DNA of 64,000 nt from G965222505 sp965222505 (GCA_965222505.1 OZ244956.1:2666001-2730000); one strand, 5' to 3'. Shown: positions 34,942 to 43,840, counted from the first letter of the stretch. The notes: generated by a model not told the origin, from the sequence alone. Numbers and translations: made by a program.

Positions 34942-35673
34942 ATGCACCGCGAAATACATACCTGGTGGAGCCCCCGCCTGCACAAAGATATGGAGGTAGC
35001 CGTCTACGGTCACTATGGCTTCGCCCTTCTGATGTTTCCCACCGCCGCTGCCGATTTCCTGGAGTACGAGCGTTTTCAACTTATCGATGCCATCCAACCA
35101 TTGGTCGAATCCGGCAAATGCAAGGTCTTCTCGATCAATAGCATCAATCAGGAAAGCTGGCTCAACGACCACATGCACCCGCGTGACAAGGCCATCCGGC
35201 ACCAACAATACAACGGCTATGTGGCCGAGGAAGTGGCGCCCTTTATCCATACCCATTGCCGGAACCGCGTACCGATCATCACGACGGGGGCCTCGCTGGG
35301 TGCGTTTCACGCGGCCAATACCTTGTTTCGCCGCCCAGACCTGTTTGCCGGCACCATCGCGATGAGTGGGGCCTACGACCTCAAATCGTACAGCCAGGGA
35401 TATTACGATGAGGATGTGTACTTCAACTCACCCATCGACTACCTGCCCAACCTGCACGACGCGCACGTCCTGAACCAACTGCGCGCCAAGCACCACATTC
35501 ACCTCGTGACGGGTCAGGGGGATTACGAAAACCCGGACGCCTCCCGCAGGCTCTCCGGCATCCTGCACAGCAAAGGCATCCCGCATGAACTGGACCTCTG
35601 GGGATATGACATCCCCCACGACTGGCCCTCCTGGCGAAAAATGTTGCCGCATTACCTGGCAACCCGTTTTTAG
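34942..35673 (+). CDS. Esterase family protein (alpha/beta hydrolase, COG4947-like)
   Basis: The 243-residue cytoplasmic protein has the nucleophile elbow GASLGAFHA (Ser in G-x-S-x-G), an Asp in TGQGDYENPD and a His in IPHDWPSWR, a complete Ser-Asp-His triad. YGHYGFALLMFPTAAADFLEYE near the N-terminus is characteristic of putative esterases of this group. Substrate unknown. Packed between the GH13 gene (10 bp) and glgA (20 bp), it probably removes an acyl or other ester group from a carbohydrate or from the product of the ATP-grasp genes. Confidence 0.82.
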   Translation: MHREIHTWWSPRLHKDMEVAVYGHYGFALLMFPTAAADFLEYERFQLIDAIQPLVESGKCKVFSINSINQESWLNDHMHPRDKAIRHQQYNGYVAEEVAPFIHTHCRNRVPIITTGASLGAFHAANTLFRRPDLFAGTIAMSGAYDLKSYSQGYYDEDVYFNSPIDYLPNLHDAHVLNQLRAKHHIHLVTGQGDYENPDASRRLSGILHSKGIPHELDLWGYDIPHDWPSWRKMLPHYLATRF

Positions 35674-35693
35674 AAGCCTGAATTCCAATTCCC

Positions 35694-37154
35694 ATGAATA
35701 TCTGCTTTGCCACCAGTGAGTGCGTCCCCTATGCCAAAACCGGTGGCCTCGCCGACGTCGCCGGTTCCCTGCCCAAAGCCCTCGCCCAAGAAGGGTGTAC
35801 GGTCAAGGTGTTTATGCCCCTCTACGAGTCCATTAACACCCTGGACCACAACCTGACATTCTGCGAAGACCTCGGCGAGATGTCCATTCCCATCAGCGAG
35901 GACACCCGGTACTTCTATACCTGGTATGGCAAGCTGCCCGATTCAGAGGTGGAGGTCTATTTCATCGACTGCCCCCACTACTACCACCGGCCCCACCTGT
36001 ACACCTCGGACTGGGACGAGGACGAACGGTTCATTTTCCTGCAGCACGCCATTTTCAAGGTGATGCAACGGTACCACTGGTCACCGGACATCATCCATTG
36101 CAACGACTGGCACACCGGCTTGATGCCAGCGCTGTTGAAGCAGGCCTACAACTGGGATGAGTTGTTTGCCCGAACCGCCTGTTTTTTCTCGATTCACAAC
36201 ATCGGTTACCAGGGCCTGTTTTCCGGTTCGGCCATCGGTGCTGCCGGCCTTTCATACGACTATTTCTACCCCGGTGGCCCGTTCGAAAAAGACGGGGCCT
36301 TCAGCTTTATGAAAACCGGCATCCTGTTCTCGGAAATCGTCTCTACGGTCAGCCGGACGTATGCCCACGAGATTCAAACCTCAGAATTTGGAGCGGGGCT
36401 GGAGAATACCCTCCGGCGGCGGCATGAAGACCTCTTCGGTGTGATCAACGGCATTGACACCACAGACTGGAATCCGGCCATTGACCCGCACATTCCGTAC
36501 ACCTACACGGCAAACGACCTGCGCGGAAAAGCCCAAAACAAGCAGGCCCTCCTCGAAGAACTACACCTGCCATATCATCCCGATACCCCTGTCATCGGCC
36601 TGATCTCCCGATTCACCCCCCAGAAAGGCTTCGAACTGCTCTTCCCGATTATGGGCGAGGTGTTGCAGAGCAACGTACAATTCGTGATTCTGGGTAGTGG
36701 GGAAGGCCGCTACGAGTCATTTTTTGAAAACGTGGCCCGTGCCTATCCACACAAGGTCTCGACGTACATCGGCTACAACAATCCGCTGGCCCATCGCATT
36801 ACCGCCGGGGCCGATCTGTTCCTGATGCCCTCCCAGTACGAGCCCTGCGGCATGAACCAGATGTTCAGCCTCAACTATGGCACCCTGCCCATCGTGCGCA
36901 AAACCGGCGGCCTCGCCGACACTGTGCGAGACTACCACGAATTTCCGGGGCAAGGCAACGGCTTTTCGTTTGCCGATTTCAGCCCGCAGGCCCTCTACTT
37001 TACCCTGCAACGGGCACTGGACCGCTACGCCGATCAAGACGAATGGACCTTACTGATGCAGCGCGGCATGGAGGAAGATTTCACCTGGACGGTCTCGGCC
37101 AAACGCTACATCAACCTGTACCACAAGGCCATGGAAAAACGCCGGTATAATTGA
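35694..37154 (+). CDS. glgA: Glycogen synthase (GT5)
   Basis: GlgA extends alpha-1,4-glucan from ADP-glucose. The ADP-glucose site KTGGLADVAGSLPKAL near the N-terminus, HNIGYQGLF, GLISRFTPQKGFELL and MPSQYEPCGMNQMFSLNYG with TGGLADTV are all present; 486 residues is normal. It is the last gene of the plus-strand carbohydrate run. glgB, glgC and glgP are not in the window. Confidence 0.95.
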   Translation: MNICFATSECVPYAKTGGLADVAGSLPKALAQEGCTVKVFMPLYESINTLDHNLTFCEDLGEMSIPISEDTRYFYTWYGKLPDSEVEVYFIDCPHYYHRPHLYTSDWDEDERFIFLQHAIFKVMQRYHWSPDIIHCNDWHTGLMPALLKQAYNWDELFARTACFFSIHNIGYQGLFSGSAIGAAGLSYDYFYPGGPFEKDGAFSFMKTGILFSEIVSTVSRTYAHEIQTSEFGAGLENTLRRRHEDLFGVINGIDTTDWNPAIDPHIPYTYTANDLRGKAQNKQALLEELHLPYHPDTPVIGLISRFTPQKGFELLFPIMGEVLQSNVQFVILGSGEGRYESFFENVARAYPHKVSTYIGYNNPLAHRITAGADLFLMPSQYEPCGMNQMFSLNYGTLPIVRKTGGLADTVRDYHEFPGQGNGFSFADFSPQALYFTLQRALDRYADQDEWTLLMQRGMEEDFTWTVSAKRYINLYHKAMEKRRYN

Positions 37155-37286
37155 TTTAGTGGGCCGTGATGAGATCGACCACAGGGACCTCCCTGTAAAC
37201 GACGCCCCCGCCTGCTCTACTTATTCGGTCTTGCATTCGATGCGCGCAGTTCCTAACCTTATGCCCGCACCAAAGCCGATCTCCGC

Positions 37287-37952
37287 ATGGCCGCAATTTC
37301 TCCGAACCTGCACCTCTCGCCCGAAGAACAGGCGTTGGTCTCCGCCCGAGACCCGGAAGTGGAGGCCTGGCTCCAGCACGCCCACGGCGGTAACCGAGCA
37401 GCCCTGGAAAAACTTCAGCAGTGGGCCTACCTGACGGCGCGCAACTACTATACCTGGAAGGTCGATGAAACACCGGGGCTGGCCGCCGATCAGGTAGACG
37501 AACTCACCAACGATTTTTTTCTGGAATTCGACCTGGCCTGGCCCCGGATGCGCTCAGCAACGCACTACACACGCCGCCTGCTCAAGAACCATTGGATCCG
37601 ATACTGCGAAAAAAAGCACAAGCAAAAACGCCGGGAAGCCCCACTGCAGGATGCCGATCAGGGTGAAGTGCGGCATGCCGCCGAAATCCCCGACCAGCCC
37701 TGGGAAAAATGGGATGACGACGAGCTTCTCCAATACCACATCGTGCTTCAGATGCTGCAAGAGGCCAAACCGGCATTGCGCGAGGTCATTGCCCTTCGGC
37801 TTAAGGACCCGCCGGTCGAATACCGCGCCATCGCCAAGTCGCTGAAAACTTCCGAAACCTCCATCCGGATGCGCGTCTCCCGGTTCTACAGCGCTGTACG
37901 CAAACGGTATGCCCGCGCACTTCAACAGAAAAAAAACCGTTACATGGGGTAA
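37287..37952 (+). CDS. Sigma-70-like regulator (ECF-type)
   Basis: The 221-residue protein has a divergent region-2-like part (residues about 35-115: DQVDELTNDFFLEFDLAW, followed by RRLLKNHWIRYCEKKHKQKRRE) and a region-4 helix-turn-helix at about 170-205 (EYRAIAKSLKTSETSIRMRVSRFYSAVRKRY). This is the plan of an ECF sigma factor. The next gene, 75 bp downstream, encodes a one-helix membrane protein fit to be its anti-sigma factor. Targets unknown. Confidence 0.72.
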   Translation: MAAISPNLHLSPEEQALVSARDPEVEAWLQHAHGGNRAALEKLQQWAYLTARNYYTWKVDETPGLAADQVDELTNDFFLEFDLAWPRMRSATHYTRRLLKNHWIRYCEKKHKQKRREAPLQDADQGEVRHAAEIPDQPWEKWDDDELLQYHIVLQMLQEAKPALREVIALRLKDPPVEYRAIAKSLKTSETSIRMRVSRFYSAVRKRYARALQQKKNRYMG

Positions 37953-38027
37953 ATATTTGCCCCTATATGACCGCAACACAATGATGTAGCCTTGTTTTCG
38001 AGGCGTGGCCCATAAACTGCTGTACGC

Positions 38028-38834
38028 ATGACTGAACCCTTACAACCCACACCTTCCCCCCTGAACGCAGCCCAAATTGATGCGCTGCTTCGGTTGGCCA
38101 CAGCCCCGCCGGATGATGTGTTACTGGGCCGGTTCTTCGAGGCCTGTACCCAACACGACCTCCAGGTTCCGATCACGCCCGCTGAGCGCCGCTGGTTGTT
38201 GACCAACCTGGAAGCCAACCCGAGTTGGCAAGCCTACTGGAAAGAACTGGAATCTGCCTATGGCCGCCCGGTGCCGTGGCCCCAACCGGACCTGCCCCTC
38301 AACAGCCTCAGTCCAGCCCCGGCTGTCGGCGCCATCCGACCGATGGCTCGTATCATTCCGTTGCATACCCGCATGGCCCGTTGGGCAATGGTGGCCTCCT
38401 TCCTGCTCCTGGCCGTCTACGGTGGTCTGTGGGGGCTCGGCCAATCCATGATTCCGGACACGTATCCCTTGGCCTCCCTGGAAGGGTTCGAACATACCCT
38501 GAGCCAAACCCGAGGCAATGAAGCCGAAGCGCGCCCCTTCGACCTGGGCCTCGCGGCCCTTAACACCGCACATCAAAATACCCTGGGGCTGTTCCCGCAC
38601 TACGATGCCCAGCACGTAGCCCAGGGCTTAACCCATTTACAGGAGGCCTATTCCGCCGCAACGGATGGCTTCCAACGGGCCGAAACCGCCTTCTTCCTGG
38701 CCAAAGGCCACCTCATGAAAGACGATGCCGTCGGTGCACACCGCTGGCTCACGCTCTGCCTCGATCAAAACGTAGCCGATTACCGCGACGAAGCCACCGC
38801 GCTGCTGGAACATATCAATAAAACCATGGAATGA
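38028..38834 (+). CDS. Putative anti-sigma membrane protein with TPR-like periplasmic part
   Basis: The 268-residue product has a soluble N-terminal 110 residues, one membrane helix (WAMVASFLLLAVYGGLWGLG, about 117-136) and a C-terminal helical region with TPR-like periodicity (HLQEAYSAATDGFQRAETAFFLAKGH). The topology and position after a sigma-like gene suggest an anti-sigma factor or sensor; no zinc-binding anti-sigma (ZAS) motif is seen. Its 3' end overlaps the convergent methyltransferase gene by 20 bp. Confidence 0.6.
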   Translation: MTEPLQPTPSPLNAAQIDALLRLATAPPDDVLLGRFFEACTQHDLQVPITPAERRWLLTNLEANPSWQAYWKELESAYGRPVPWPQPDLPLNSLSPAPAVGAIRPMARIIPLHTRMARWAMVASFLLLAVYGGLWGLGQSMIPDTYPLASLEGFEHTLSQTRGNEAEARPFDLGLAALNTAHQNTLGLFPHYDAQHVAQGLTHLQEAYSAATDGFQRAETAFFLAKGHLMKDDAVGAHRWLTLCLDQNVADYRDEATALLEHINKTME

Positions 38835-39279
38835 GCCGCCGGGTCTGCGTTTGATACGCGGCATAACCGGGAAAATGTGCCGTAAGTAAACGCTCCTCGT
38901 AGTGGAGCTTGACGAGCAGGTTCACCAGCAACACGCCCCACACCAACAGCCGATTCCAGGTCGGTGTAACGACCACCCACACCAGCGTCACGATCAGAAG
39001 GGCCGTGTACATCGGATGCCGGATGATCGCGTACGGCCCCCGGCTTACCAATTGAGCCCCCGGCTTGATGTGCGGCGCAATGTTGAACCGGCCCAGCCGC
39101 ATCACACCTACCGCCCAGAGCCCCAACCCTACCCCCGCCAACAACACCGCACGGTATCCCCAACCCGGTACCCAAACCGGCCCGGTCAGCCCCAGGTAGC
39201 CGAGACAGGCAAACTGCACCGCCACAAGGGCATAGGCATATGAACGAGATGGCTCCATAGGTTCAGGCTTCGGTTTCAT
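38815..39279 (-). CDS. Isoprenylcysteine carboxyl methyltransferase-like membrane protein
   Basis: The 154-residue, four- to five-helix membrane protein carries the ICMT/PEMT-type SAM motif: RGPYAIIRHPMYTALLI and EERLLTAHFPGYAAYQ. Bacterial members methylate lipids or unknown small molecules at the inner membrane. The ATG at 39279 is used; the frame upstream to 39378 lacks conservation and would run into the acetoacetyl-CoA ligase gene. It overlaps the upstream convergent gene by 20 bp. Confidence 0.8.
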   Translation of the reverse strand: MKPKPEPMEPSRSYAYALVAVQFACLGYLGLTGPVWVPGWGYRAVLLAGVGLGLWAVGVMRLGRFNIAPHIKPGAQLVSRGPYAIIRHPMYTALLIVTLVWVVVTPTWNRLLVWGVLLVNLLVKLHYEERLLTAHFPGYAAYQTQTRRLIPWFY

Positions 39280-39328
39280 ATAACGCCACCCCCAGCAATC
39301 CGGCAATATCATACCAGGTGTAGTCCAT

Positions 39329-41302
39329 CTACAGATACTGCTGCCGGAAGGTCTTGGCATACTCCACGAAGAACGCAACCGCTTCCGGGTTTCGGACCGC
39401 GTCTTTGTTCATGCTGGTGGACGCCTGCATCCCCAGCAACAGCTTCTTGACGGGAACCTCCATCTTTTTGCCACTCAGCGTATACGGCACATCCGGTACC
39501 GGCACGATCAGGTCCGGCACGTGCCGGGGCGAACAGGCCGTCCGCAGGGTCTGGTTGATTTGATCGGCGAGGGTATCGGTAAGTGAAACGCCCTCGGCCA
39601 GCACCACGAACAGAGGCATCACATCATCTCCGCCTGGTTTTTCCAGGTTGAGCACCATGCTGTCCTTGAGACCTTCGATGCCATTGAGTACCGCGTAAAT
39701 TTCCGCCGTGCCAATGCGTACGCCTTTCCGGTTGAGGGTGGCATCTGAGCGACCATGGATGACCAGGGAGCCGTCTTCGTGGATATGAATCCAATCGCCG
39801 TGCCGCCATTGGCCGGGATAGTGTTCAAAATAGCTGGAGCGGTAGCGGGCATTGTCCGGATCATTCCAGAAAAAGACCGGCATGGACGGCATCGGTTGGG
39901 TAATGACCATCTCGCCCAACCGACCCGTTACAGGGGTACCGCTTTCATCGTAGGCGTGCAGGGCACACCCCAGCGCACGCCCCTGAATCCGGCCCCGGTA
40001 CACCGGCTTGTAGGGGCACCCGCCCACAAACGCCGTGCAAACATCGGTGCCGCCGCTCATTGAGCAAAGCCAGAGGGATGGCGAAACCTGCCCGTACACC
40101 CAATCGAAGGCTTCCGCCGGAAGAGGCGCACCGGTAGAGCCGATGGAGCGCAGGTGAGACAAATCAAATGTTGTGCCCGGCATCAGGCCGCGTTTCATAC
40201 AGGCCGTCAGATAAGGCGCACTGGTGCCGAAGTGATGGATCGGCAGCGCCTCGGCCAGGCCCCACAAAACGTTCAGGTCCGGGTAGCCGGGACTGCCATC
40301 GTAGAGCACCGGCGTGGCTCCCGCCAACAGACTGGCCTGGAGGAAATTCCACATCATCCAGCCGGTGGTGGTAAACCAGAAAAAGTTTTCACCGGGGTGT
40401 ACATCGTTGTGGAAGACCATGTATTTCAGGTGCTCCAACAGCACCCCGCCATGGGAATGGGTAATGGCCTTCGGCTTGCCGGTGGTGCCGGAAGAATACA
40501 ATACCCAGATGGGATGGCTGAACGGCACCGGCGTAAACGTGACCGGTTCATCGGCCGCATATGCATCCTGGATGTTTGCCCAGGAAAGCGCCCCCGGCAG
40601 GGCAGTCTCGGCATCCAGATAGGAGAGCAAAACCGTTTGCGAAACTCCGATTTCGACCTCGATTTGCTGGACTTCCGGCAGCCGGTTGTAGGGTTTGCCG
40701 TTGTAGGTATACCCATCGACGGCAAGCAACAGCGCCGGCTCAATCTGTGCGAAGCGGTCAATGACGGTGCGTACCCCGAAGTCGGGCGAGCAACACGACC
40801 ACACCGCCCCCAGCGCATTCACGGCCAGAAAGGCGATGATGGCCTCCGGGATGTTGGGCAAATAGGCTGCCACCCGATCCCCCGGACCGATGCCCTGCAC
40901 CTTCAAAAACCGTTGAAACGCCCCGACCTTCGCTTCCAGGTCCACCCAGGAAATGGCCGTTGCCGCTTGCCGTTCGGACTTGAACCACAATGCGGGTCGG
41001 TCAGCGGTTTTGTGCCGGAAGATGTGTTCAGCATAGTTGAGGGTAGCCCCTTCGAACCACTGCACGTTCGGCATCCTGGCACCGGACAAGACGGTGTGGT
41101 ATGGGGTATGGGCGATGATCTCGAAATAGTCCCAGAGGCAAGCCCAGAAATCGGCCACGTTGTCGGTGGACCATTGCCAGAGGGCTTCGTAATCGTCGAA
41201 GGCGAGCCCTTTTTCAGCAGCCAGCCATGCTTCGAAATGCTTCAGGTTGGAGCCGGCGATAAAAGAATCCGACGGGTGCCAGAGAAGATCGGTTTTGCTC
41301 AT
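39329..41302 (-). CDS. Acetoacetate-CoA ligase
   Basis: This acyl-adenylate enzyme activates acetoacetate (or a related beta-keto acid) to its CoA ester. LLWHPSDSFIAGSNLKHFEAWL, YFEIIAHTPYHTVLSGARMP and the AMP-binding loop VLYSSGTTGKPKAITHSHGG fit acetoacetyl-CoA synthetase; the hinge and C-terminal lysine motif YTLSGKKMEVPVKKLL are intact. Length 657 is typical. It may supply acetoacetyl-CoA from ketone bodies or leucine breakdown; the thiolase at 57.8 kb could act on the product. Flavin reductase lies 62 bp upstream on the same strand. Confidence 0.93.
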   Translation of the reverse strand: MSKTDLLWHPSDSFIAGSNLKHFEAWLAAEKGLAFDDYEALWQWSTDNVADFWACLWDYFEIIAHTPYHTVLSGARMPNVQWFEGATLNYAEHIFRHKTADRPALWFKSERQAATAISWVDLEAKVGAFQRFLKVQGIGPGDRVAAYLPNIPEAIIAFLAVNALGAVWSCCSPDFGVRTVIDRFAQIEPALLLAVDGYTYNGKPYNRLPEVQQIEVEIGVSQTVLLSYLDAETALPGALSWANIQDAYAADEPVTFTPVPFSHPIWVLYSSGTTGKPKAITHSHGGVLLEHLKYMVFHNDVHPGENFFWFTTTGWMMWNFLQASLLAGATPVLYDGSPGYPDLNVLWGLAEALPIHHFGTSAPYLTACMKRGLMPGTTFDLSHLRSIGSTGAPLPAEAFDWVYGQVSPSLWLCSMSGGTDVCTAFVGGCPYKPVYRGRIQGRALGCALHAYDESGTPVTGRLGEMVITQPMPSMPVFFWNDPDNARYRSSYFEHYPGQWRHGDWIHIHEDGSLVIHGRSDATLNRKGVRIGTAEIYAVLNGIEGLKDSMVLNLEKPGGDDVMPLFVVLAEGVSLTDTLADQINQTLRTACSPRHVPDLIVPVPDVPYTLSGKKMEVPVKKLLLGMQASTSMNKDAVRNPEAVAFFVEYAKTFRQQYL

Positions 41303-41364
41303 GAGGAAAAGATATTTGGTGTACGCAACGTTCAGACGTCAATATACACCGCACAAGGGTTCCC

Positions 41365-42264
41365 TCACCCCCAACTCTCATCGGCCAGGAGCAACAGGGC
41401 CAACGCCCGTTGGGTGTGTCCGTTGCAGAGGACTTGCTGGGCCATCCGGTGCAAGGCTTCTTCCGGATCGGAGTCGTTGAGCAAGGTCTGGACCTCGGGA
41501 TATACTTTGAGGGCAGCCACGTAGGCCGCCTCCGGCAGGCGCTCGACGTTGCCGAGACGGCCTAGGTCGTTGCCGGTCAGGATGGTGCTGTTGCGAATGC
41601 TGGCAGGCAGTTGGTCCACGCCGATGCCTCGGGTACGGAGGGGTTTGGGGATTTCAAACAGGGCCTCGCCGCTGGCACGGGTGTACCAGCTTCCGCCCAT
41701 GCGCCCCACGAGGTCGAGTTGGGTGGTATCCAGCTTGCCGTTCGCGTCGAAGTAGGCTTCCTGTACATGCAGCATCACCACCCGCGAGAGGATCAGGTTA
41801 CCGGCCCCGCCCTGATCACCGAGCGTAATCACATCATCCACCACACATTCAAACGCCACCGGCGCCTCGCCGACCCGCGGGGGCTTGACTTTGTCCGAGG
41901 GCACTTGCGTTAGCCCTGCTTTCTCAAACTCATTGACCCCACGGGCATATTCCGTGCTGGCCAGGGACATCTGCTCGACGATGGGATAGTTGACGATGTT
42001 GATCACCGCCTCCGGCACCTGCAGAATGTTCTCGTAGGTGTGCTTGGTGGTGTTATCCCGCGAACGCCGGGCCGGGGAAAAGATCATCACCGGCGGGTTG
42101 GCGCTGAACACGTTAAAAAAGCTGAACGGACTCAGGTTCACCCGGCCCTCGGCATCGACGGTACTGGCAAACGCGATGGGCCGCGGGGCGACCGCCGCCA
42201 GTAAATAGCCGTGCAATTCCGGCACCGGCAAGGTGATAGGATCTATGGATCGGGTGGTGTACAT
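41365..42264 (-). CDS. Flavin reductase family protein
   Basis: The 299-residue protein has the FMN-binding fold of the DIM6/NTAB flavin reductase family: VAPRPIAFASTVDAEGRVNLSPFSFFNVF and FSPARRSRDNTTKHTYENIL. These proteins reduce flavin with NAD(P)H or act as FMN-binding oxidoreductases; the partner is unknown. Before the MITE insertion its ATG would have followed the HEPN gene stop by 3 bp, so it probably belonged to the same operon. Confidence 0.85.
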   Translation of the reverse strand: MYTTRSIDPITLPVPELHGYLLAAVAPRPIAFASTVDAEGRVNLSPFSFFNVFSANPPVMIFSPARRSRDNTTKHTYENILQVPEAVINIVNYPIVEQMSLASTEYARGVNEFEKAGLTQVPSDKVKPPRVGEAPVAFECVVDDVITLGDQGGAGNLILSRVVMLHVQEAYFDANGKLDTTQLDLVGRMGGSWYTRASGEALFEIPKPLRTRGIGVDQLPASIRNSTILTGNDLGRLGNVERLPEAAYVAALKVYPEVQTLLNDSDPEEALHRMAQQVLCNGHTQRALALLLLADESWG

Positions 42265-42285
42265 ATTTTACTTCTCGTTGGCTAG

Positions 42286-42365
42286 GCCGTGTCTGAAAAT
42301 TCAGCGCCTTGTGAGATTGCATTCAGAACCGTGCGTAACCAGCGATGGTATTTTTCAGACACGGC
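42286..42365. mobile_element. 80 bp MITE with 15-16 bp inverted ends and CTAG target duplication
   Basis: The ends GCCGTGTCTGAAAAT (42286-42300) and ATTTTTCAGACACGGC (42350-42365) are inverted repeats differing by one base. CTAG flanks both sides (42282-42285, 42366-42369). It has no coding capacity. CTAG duplications are made by IS5- and IS701-type transposases; the ends differ from those of the IS at 54423, so another element mobilised it. Its right end supplies the last codons and stop of the HEPN gene. Confidence 0.8.
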
Positions 42366-42735
42366 CTAGCATCTCCCGTACTGTATCGACAAATCGCTGC
42401 ACGTCTTCAATCAGATCTGCCGTTGGCCCCTTTTCAAAAATGGAAAAGGCATCATAGTCTGCCCGTTGCCGTGCATCAAACGCGAGGACGAATATATTTC
42501 CCACCGATACTGGCAATTTCCCAGGTTCAATAAAGTGAAACGAGAAACGACGTAGGGTTCCGTTATGCGTTTTGGGTGTTTCCCCCACCTCTCGAAGCGC
42601 AGCCGTCGCTGCATAATAAGCCGCATAGAATGCTCGATTGATCGCCGCTTCCGGGTCGTCATGTGACAAATTCAAGCGCGCCGTTTCAAGTGTCCGCTCG
42701 GCTTTCTGGAGAAAGGCTTGCTGTTCGTCCCTCAT
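42355..42735 (-). CDS. HEPN-domain toxin (HepT/UPF0332-like), C-terminus altered by MITE
   Basis: HEPN proteins paired with a minimal nucleotidyltransferase form type VII toxin-antitoxin systems, where the toxin is a ribonuclease and the partner modifies it. NRAFYAAYYAATAALREVG, PKTHNGTLRRFSFHFIEPG and RQRADYDAF match the UPF0332-type HEPN fold. The present protein (126 residues) ends REMLGRV; removing the MITE and one CTAG restores REMLANEK with a stop at 42268-42270. The start overlaps the partner's stop by 4 bp (ATGA). The catalytic region is upstream of the change, so activity may survive. Confidence 0.85.
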   Translation of the reverse strand: MRDEQQAFLQKAERTLETARLNLSHDDPEAAINRAFYAAYYAATAALREVGETPKTHNGTLRRFSFHFIEPGKLPVSVGNIFVLAFDARQRADYDAFSIFEKGPTADLIEDVQRFVDTVREMLGRV

Positions 42736-43052
42736 AGCAAGATGCCCTCTTCATAGATATTCTCCATAAACGAACCTATATGATCCTGGTAGATTTTCTC
42801 TGAAAAGGGCTGAAATGAAATTAGCGTATTGTATTGCCCGAGAAGATCGAGTTTTAGGGGCGATATGCGCCTCAACTCTGCCAAAATATTTACCGGACCC
42901 CGCAAGACTACCAATACATCAACGTCACTGTCGGCATGGGCATCGCCTCGGGCCTGGGAGCCGTACAGGATCACGCGCACGATCCGGTCGCCGTATATTT
43001 CGGCGAGCCGACGGCGGGCATCGTCAAGGGCGGCACGTATACGAGAATCCAT
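42732..43052 (-). CDS. Minimal nucleotidyltransferase (MNT) antitoxin
   Basis: The 106-residue protein has the DNA polymerase beta-type motif GSQARGDAHADSDVDVL (residues 31-47) with the metal-binding Asp pair D43 and D45. In MntA/HepT systems this enzyme adds AMP to the HEPN toxin and silences it. It overlaps the HEPN gene by 4 bp, the usual order in this class of pair. Confidence 0.9.
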   Translation of the reverse strand: MDSRIRAALDDARRRLAEIYGDRIVRVILYGSQARGDAHADSDVDVLVVLRGPVNILAELRRISPLKLDLLGQYNTLISFQPFSEKIYQDHIGSFMENIYEEGILL

Positions 43053-43223
43053 AACCGGCTGGGTTTAACAGGGCATATTTAGCGATGCGGTCAGGACGCA
43101 TCCGGGGCCGTTTCGTTCCATGATCCACGCGCTTGCTTCCTGGTGACCTGCCGTAGAACGGAGCATGCAACACGGAGAAGTAAAAGTCCCATTTCCGGCG
43201 CTGACCGGCCGGGTTGCATTCCG

Positions 43224-43808
43224 CTACTGCCCCAGCGCCGCGCGGATGACTGCGTTGACATCTTCACCCAGATCCAACGAGTCCAAGCCGGACTGTAAAA
43301 CCGCCCGTGCCGTTGGGGTGTTGATGGCCCCTAACGCCTGTGCCGAACGGATGCGGTACAGAAATTCGTATTTCGCCAGATACGTCTCGACCATCTCGGC
43401 CCTGGTCATGGGGAGGGAGTCCTGATACGCCGCCATCTGATCGTACGATTCATTTAGAAAATCCCGATAGGCCGCCACGCACACGTTGGATGCACCGCGT
43501 TCCAGAATGGCCTCCAGCATTGGCATTACCACAGGCCCCCAGGCGACCAGCGAGTCCAGTTCTCCCGCCACACACTCTTCGCACTCCATATAATCGGAGA
43601 CGGCCTTCAAAGCCCGCGCAGATTCAGCCGGTGTAAGAGGATTTAACACAAGGTTGACCTGCCCAGCCGAAGTTCGACCCTGGTCCGGCGTCGAGGCCGA
43701 ATCGGAAAACGCAACGGGCTCTTCCGATGCTGTTTGCCCGCCACACGCGCCGATGGAAAACAGGATCCAACAGGCGAAAAGTGTTTGTAAATAAAAATTT
43801 TGGTTCAT
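43224..43808 (-). CDS. Putative lipoprotein, unknown function
   Basis: The 194-residue product begins with a lipoprotein signal (FACWILFSIGACGG, lipid-modified Cys22). The mature part is acidic, helical, with a CEECVAG pair of cysteines, and ends AVIRAALGQ; it resembles HEAT/armadillo-type helical proteins only loosely. The frame opens upstream at 43871, but the ATG at 43808 starts the signal. Downstream of the metalloprotease gene on the same strand. Confidence 0.65.
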   Translation of the reverse strand: MNQNFYLQTLFACWILFSIGACGGQTASEEPVAFSDSASTPDQGRTSAGQVNLVLNPLTPAESARALKAVSDYMECEECVAGELDSLVAWGPVVMPMLEAILERGASNVCVAAYRDFLNESYDQMAAYQDSLPMTRAEMVETYLAKYEFLYRIRSAQALGAINTPTARAVLQSGLDSLDLGEDVNAVIRAALGQ

Positions 43809-43840
43809 GTCACCCTGAGCGTTTTTTTGAAAACCACGGG

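Noticed and set aside
40154..41524. 456-residue open frame antisense to the acetoacetate-CoA ligase
   Set aside because: The minus strand has a full-length adenylating enzyme with all motifs; the plus frame is Arg/Gly/Gln-rich with no domain.
42282..42369. The 80 bp inverted repeat as a plain terminator for the toxin operon
   Set aside because: The CTAG duplication and exact rebuilding of the reading frame across the empty site favour an insertion, although it may now also act as a terminator.
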